From contig NC_083528.1 in the NCBI RefSeq assembly GCF_032362555.1, forward strand, positions 6,634,001 to 6,698,000: 64,000 nucleotides of DNA, in the 5' to 3' direction. The notes beneath the pieces were generated by a model. The model was not told the origin of the DNA. It ran no database searches and saw only the letters and a program-made list of their open reading frames with translations. A program made the position numbers and the translations under genes. The DNA comes from Amyelois transitella (taxonomy: Eukaryota > Arthropoda > Insecta > Lepidoptera > Pyralidae). Of the stretch, positions 49,901 to 55,900 are shown piece by piece; position 1 is the first letter of the stretch, and each line of letters starts with the position of its first letter.

Positions 49901-52900
49901 ATTACAAAAAAACTACTATCCAAGTCTTGACATTAAAACTCACCTGTGTGGCGCAGCGGTAGTACGCTTGTCTGTGACATCGGAGGTCCCGGGTTCGAAT
50001 CCGGGCATGATAAGTAAAGAACTTTTTCTGATTGGCCTGAATCTTGGATGTTTATCTATATAAGTATTTATTCTAAAATATAGTATCGTTGAGTTAGTAT
50101 CTCGTAACACAAGTCTGGAACTTACTTCGAGGCTAACTGAATCAGTGTAATTTGTCCCGTATATATTTATTTATATACCTGAAACACAGTCAGCAGCGCT
50201 TGCCAAAAGCAATCGAAGTTATGCCTATCCTTCTCCTCGACCGGGTCGTAGTTGAACTTGCCACCGAACACCTGCATCCCGAGGAGGGCGAAGATCATGA
50301 TGAAGAGGAACAAGAGCAGCAGCAGGGAGGCGATGGACTGGATCGAGTTGAGGAGTGACGCCACTAAGTTTGAGAGCGAGCGCCAATACCTGGGTAAAAT
50401 CAAATACTTAAATGATTTCGATAATGTTGTTGGATTAACAACTGTATTCAAAACTTAAAACCCTTTAGAAGTGGTGATATCACTATTTTCAAAATGTATT
50501 TTTTGACTTGAGGTTTCTAGATAAACGTATATCGTATCATCACTTCTTTTTAAACATAAATTATCTATTAATCTCAATTAAAATAAGTTTGAAAGTGAAA
50601 AGTTTAAAAATTGATATTTCATAGAAGGTCTCTTAAAAAAATTCTGAAAATTGATAAAAATTACAACGTCTTACATTCTCTTTAATTTTATCGTAATATG
50701 AGCGTGACAAGTGTTTGTTAACATAAAAAGTATACAAAAAATGTGAAATGATGGCGGCTACAAATTTAAACTTACTTGGTGACCTTGAAAACCCTGAGCA
50801 GCCTGACGCAGCGAAGCACGGAGATGCCCAGGGGCGGCATGATTTCAGTCTTCGTGAGCACCATCTCGCTGATGGAGCCGATCACCACGAAGCAGTCGAA
50901 GCGGTTAAACAGCGACACAAAGTAACCCTGAAATGAATTGACACTTCGGAATTTGCAAATGTCAAAGTTATTCTTTAAATAAATAAATGTGTACGGGACA
51001 AATTACACAGATTGAGTTAGCCTCGAAGTAAGTTCGAAACTTGTGTTACGAGATATTAATTTAAAGATACTGTATTTTATAATAAATACTTATATAGATA
51101 AACATCCAAGACCCAGGGCAATCAGAGAAAGTTCGTTTCCCATCATGCCCTGACCGGGATTCGAACCCGGGACCTCCGGAATTACAGACAAGCGTATTAC
51201 CGCTGCGCCACAGAGGCCGTCTATGTTATGGCTTAAATATTGCACAACTTCATGTACAGCACAGTTTACTGCATGTTAAGTTACGCTCCCCTGGTACTCC
51301 AAGAGTTCTGCCAAGAGGTGGTAATAGTGATTCGCAGTAAATTTGAGAAGGTTGATATGCTGTTGAATGTACAATAAACTAATTCATTTTATACATGTCA
51401 ATTGCATCTTCCTTTAGTTTTAAAAATAGGTTTTTAGTCTATCGTATCAAGTGGACAGCAAAAACGTATCATTCTAAGACTACCTATCTATAATTACAAA
51501 ATCAAATTAAAACTTTTAACTTAATATTTTGATTAATGAAGTGAAAACTTACTTGTAAACCTAAACTGTACATTTTGACTAACATTTCTAACGTAAACAA
51601 GGCAACAAAAAACGCATTTCCGTATTCTTGAAATAAATCCATCCACTCTGGTTGACTGAAAAGAAAATTAAATCGTTACAGAGATGACAGAACAATTATA
51701 TTAGACGCTACGAGGTTAATAAATGTTTCTCCACATAAATCTCAGTAGAACTCTGATGTCAGTTAATTAGTTATTATAAAATAAAGTGCCATGTGGTTCC
51801 CGGCACCAATGGAAAAAAGAATAGGACCACTCTATCGTTTTCCCATGGATATCGTAAAAGGCGACTAAGGGATAGGCTTACAAGCTTAGGATTCTTCTTT
51901 TAGGCGATGGGCTAGTAACCTGTCAATGTTTGAATCTCAATTCTATCATTAGGCCAAACAGCTGAACGCGGCCTGTCAGCCTTTCAATATTGCTGGCGAA
52001 TGGATGGATGGATATAAAATAAAAACTTACTGGTAATGTTCGCTAGCTAATACCACAGTATTTAAAAATACTAATACGATGATTAACCAATAGAATGTTT
52101 GAGATTTCACCGCTTTTCTACAAGCTCGTTTCATTCTGCGGTTGACCTGAAAATGAAAATGTTAATTGCAATATTTCATTTTCAGTTTTGCGTTATGGTA
52201 TAGGTAATGATTGATTTGTTTGTTTGTTTGTTTGTAAACTCTTTATTGCACATAAAAATAAATAAAACAAATTACAAAACAGTTATTGGATTTAAAAGAA
52301 TATGTACAATAGCGGACTTATCCCCAATGGGATTTCTTCCAGTCAACCAAAATATAAAGGAAAATCCATAATTAAAAATTTTGTTTTAGTGATATCATTT
52401 GAACTTACTTTATCGAAGTCTTTTTTCCACATTTTGCCTATGGAAACTTTTTGTTGCTCATTATTTTCTATACCTAAGTGATCGGTGGAGTCATGTTCAT
52501 TTATCGCTGTCCCTGTAACAATTTGATACTAGACATTATGAAATATAGATCATATTATCGAAGAAACACAGTGCCGTGTGGCATCAATAGAAAAAAGAAT
52601 GGGACCACTCCATCTCTCTCCCATGGATGTCGTAAAAGGCGACTAAGGGGTAGGCTTATAAACTTGGGATTCTTCTGTTAGGCGATGGGCTGGCAACCTG
52701 TCATTATTTGAATCTCGATTCTATCTTAAAGCCAAATAGCTGAACGTGGCCTATCAGTCTTTTCGGGACTGTTGGCTCTGTCTGCCCCGCAAGGGATATA
52801 GACGTGATTATATGTATGTATCGAAGAAACTTTCAATCTTTGCATCATCAATCTTTTGCAGTATTATGCAAAACACGAAACTCACCTATTCCATAATCTC

Positions 52901-55900
52901 TCTGATCCACAACATCGTGTTGATCCGCTAATGGTTCTAAATACTCAGCCTGTGTGATCCAGTCTAGGTAACCTTTTAAATCTTCTTCCAACTGTTGCTT
53001 TTCTCTTAACTTTTGAAAATCACCTCGATTTTTTGCTTTCTCTCTCTCCTTAGAGAATTCTCTAAAAAAATTATGATCAATTATTGGACGTAATGTCTGT
53101 AGTGAATATTTAAATTCTTAGAATTGCTAGCGAAAGTTAGCAGTTTAAAAAACAATGTAGCAAAATTGGAAGTTGTTTCAATCAATATTGGTATAACTTA
53201 CCCGGATAACACACCAAGAATAAGGTTCATAACAAAAAATGCTCCCAGGATTACCATTGATACAAAATAAATCCATTCCCAACTGTTCCCCATCGCATCT
53301 TGTATCTAGAAGAATGATTGATTAATTATTATATCGTCTATATAAACAGAAAACCTAAAAAATAAATCAGCGTATTGCTTCTATAGCAATAAATTAGTTG
53401 AGTTGTGACCTTTTTGTATTGCTGCAACTCACACCCTTATTAATTGTATTTCATATGAAATTGTAAATTGTGTGTAGCAAACCAAATAAATAAATTATCT
53501 ATCTATCTATCTCTATAAATAAATATTTAACAGATGTGACTTACAAGTGAAGAATAAAAAAAGAGGTATCGATATTTTAATTAAATTTATAACTTTTATG
53601 ATATTTTAAAAGAGAGAGTTTTCCTTCAGAAGTAACTACTCACATGGTACATAACATCCGTCCAGCCTTCTAGCGTGATACATTGGAAGACTGTCAGCAT
53701 TGAGAGACCGAAGTTATCAAAGTTAGTGATTCCGAAGTTCGGCCCGATCCAACCTTCCCGACACTCCATCTCGTCTCCGAGCGAGGAACAGTTGAAGCCA
53801 TTGTCTGTGTCGCATGGATGTGGAGTGTCCATCATTTCATCTAAAATATAACATAATTGTGATTATTTGTTATTTTTTGTATATTGGCTCCTTGAATCCT
53901 ATTTCCTACATATTATTTATGCGAAATTATAGATGAGTAGAATTATAAATGCAAAAGTTTGTAAGGACATGTATTTGCGGCTGTTTCATACAAAATCTAT
54001 TGAACGGATTTTGTTAAAAATGAGTACCCTAGCAGAATATAACCTGAAATATAGGTTTTTTTTATTCTAAAATTCCCACGGCAGCTAAGCCCCGTAGATA
54101 TAAAATAAACACATGATTTGTTTGTTTCATTTATTGTGAAGTCGAATTTCAAACGAAGTTCTCAAACGAATTAAGAGTCACTCTTTTCCTTCACTCTAGC
54201 CTTATATTATTTCCTATAAAAGTTTCCCAGAAAAGTCAGCCTTCTTACAGTTTCTGGATCATCCTATATAGTGGGATTCGGCCTTCATTTATTTGTCATT
54301 CTAACAGTTTCTGGATCATTCTATATAATATGTTTCGGCCCCCATTTTGACAAAAAATATCAAATACCTGTGAACCTATTGAAGCAAGTCTTGTGCATCT
54401 TCCCAGAAAACAGCTCCAAGCCGATGATTGCGTAAATGATGATGACGAAGATTACTAGCAAAGCGATGTGTAGAAGCGGCACCATCGCCTTCAGGATGGA
54501 GTTCAACACGATTTGTAAACCTGTCCAAAGAGTAATTAAAAGGAACTCCAGGTTAACCTGTCGATAGAGTGCCAATAGAAGAAAGAATAGGACCACTCCA
54601 TCTCTCTCCCATGGATGTCGTAAAAGGCGACTAAGGGGTAGGCTTATATACTTGGGATTCTTCTTTTAGGCGATGGGCTAGCAACCTGTCACTATTTAAA
54701 TCTCAATTCTATCTTAAAGTCAAATAGCTGAACGTGGTCTATCAGTCTTTTCAGACTGTTGGCTCTGTCTACTCCGCAAGGGATATAGACGTCATTATAT
54801 GTATGTACGGGTGCCGTGTGGTTCCCGGCACCAATAAAAAAAAGAATAGGACCACTCCATCTCTCTCCCATGGATGTCGTAAAAGGCGACTAAGGGGTAG
54901 GCTTATAAACTTGGGATTCTTCTTTTAGGCGATGGGCTAGCAACCTGTCACTATTTGAATCTCAATTCTATCTTAAAGCCAAATAGCTGAACGTGGCCTA
55001 TCAGTCTTTTTAAGACTGTTAGCTCTGTCTACCCCTCAAGGGATATAGACATCATTATATGTATGTATGTATGTTATTTCTTAGCTCGAATACGATGAGA
55101 ATACTTTAAATTATTATAACCAGAGAACAGATGTCTGCATTAAACTCCCAACTAACTGAACTGATTAACAATAACTACTCATATAACATAACTATTAAAG
55201 TAATTTAAGGACGTCCTGGTAAAGGGTCAGGTCAAAAGTACCCGAAACCGCCGAGCTTGTATGAAGAGAGTTATGAATGTGGATGAAGCGAAGGAAGTTT
55301 GCAGAGATCGTGGCAAGTGGAAAGAGGTAGTCTCTGCCTACCACTCCGGGAAAGAGGCGATTTTATGTATGTATGTATGTGCCGTGTGGTTCCCGGCACC
55401 AATACAAAAAAGAATAGGACCACTCCATCTCTTTTCCATGGATGTCGTAAAAGCCGACTAAGGGGTAGGCTTATAAACCTGGGATTCATCTATTAGGCGA
55501 TGGGCTAGCAACCAATCACTATTTGTATCTCAATCCTATCTTAAAGCCAAATAGCTGAACGTGGCCTATCAGTCTTTTCAGACTGTTGGCTCTGTCTACC
55601 CCTCAAGGGATATAGACATCATTATATGTATGTATGTATGTATTAAAGTAACTGAATACTCACTGGGCACTCCTGACACCAGCCGGAGCGGTCGGAGCAC
55701 CCTGAACGCTCTCAATGCTTTCACGTCGAAAGCGTCTTTGAATATGCTCGATAGTACCGTGCTCACCATACTGAAAAGAATACAAAATCTTCAATCGGAT
55801 AAATTGTTATTTATTCGTCTATTTGTATACCCCGATAGCTTTAACAGGTCCGGTTTGAAGCGAAGTCTTATGACCATTGGCAATTATTATATCAACTTCA

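Noticed and set aside
51118..51222. tRNA gene on the minus strand
   Set aside because: Box A and box B are good, but the tRNA-like part continues into a body and tail shared with the copy at 49947-50176, so it is a SINE head.
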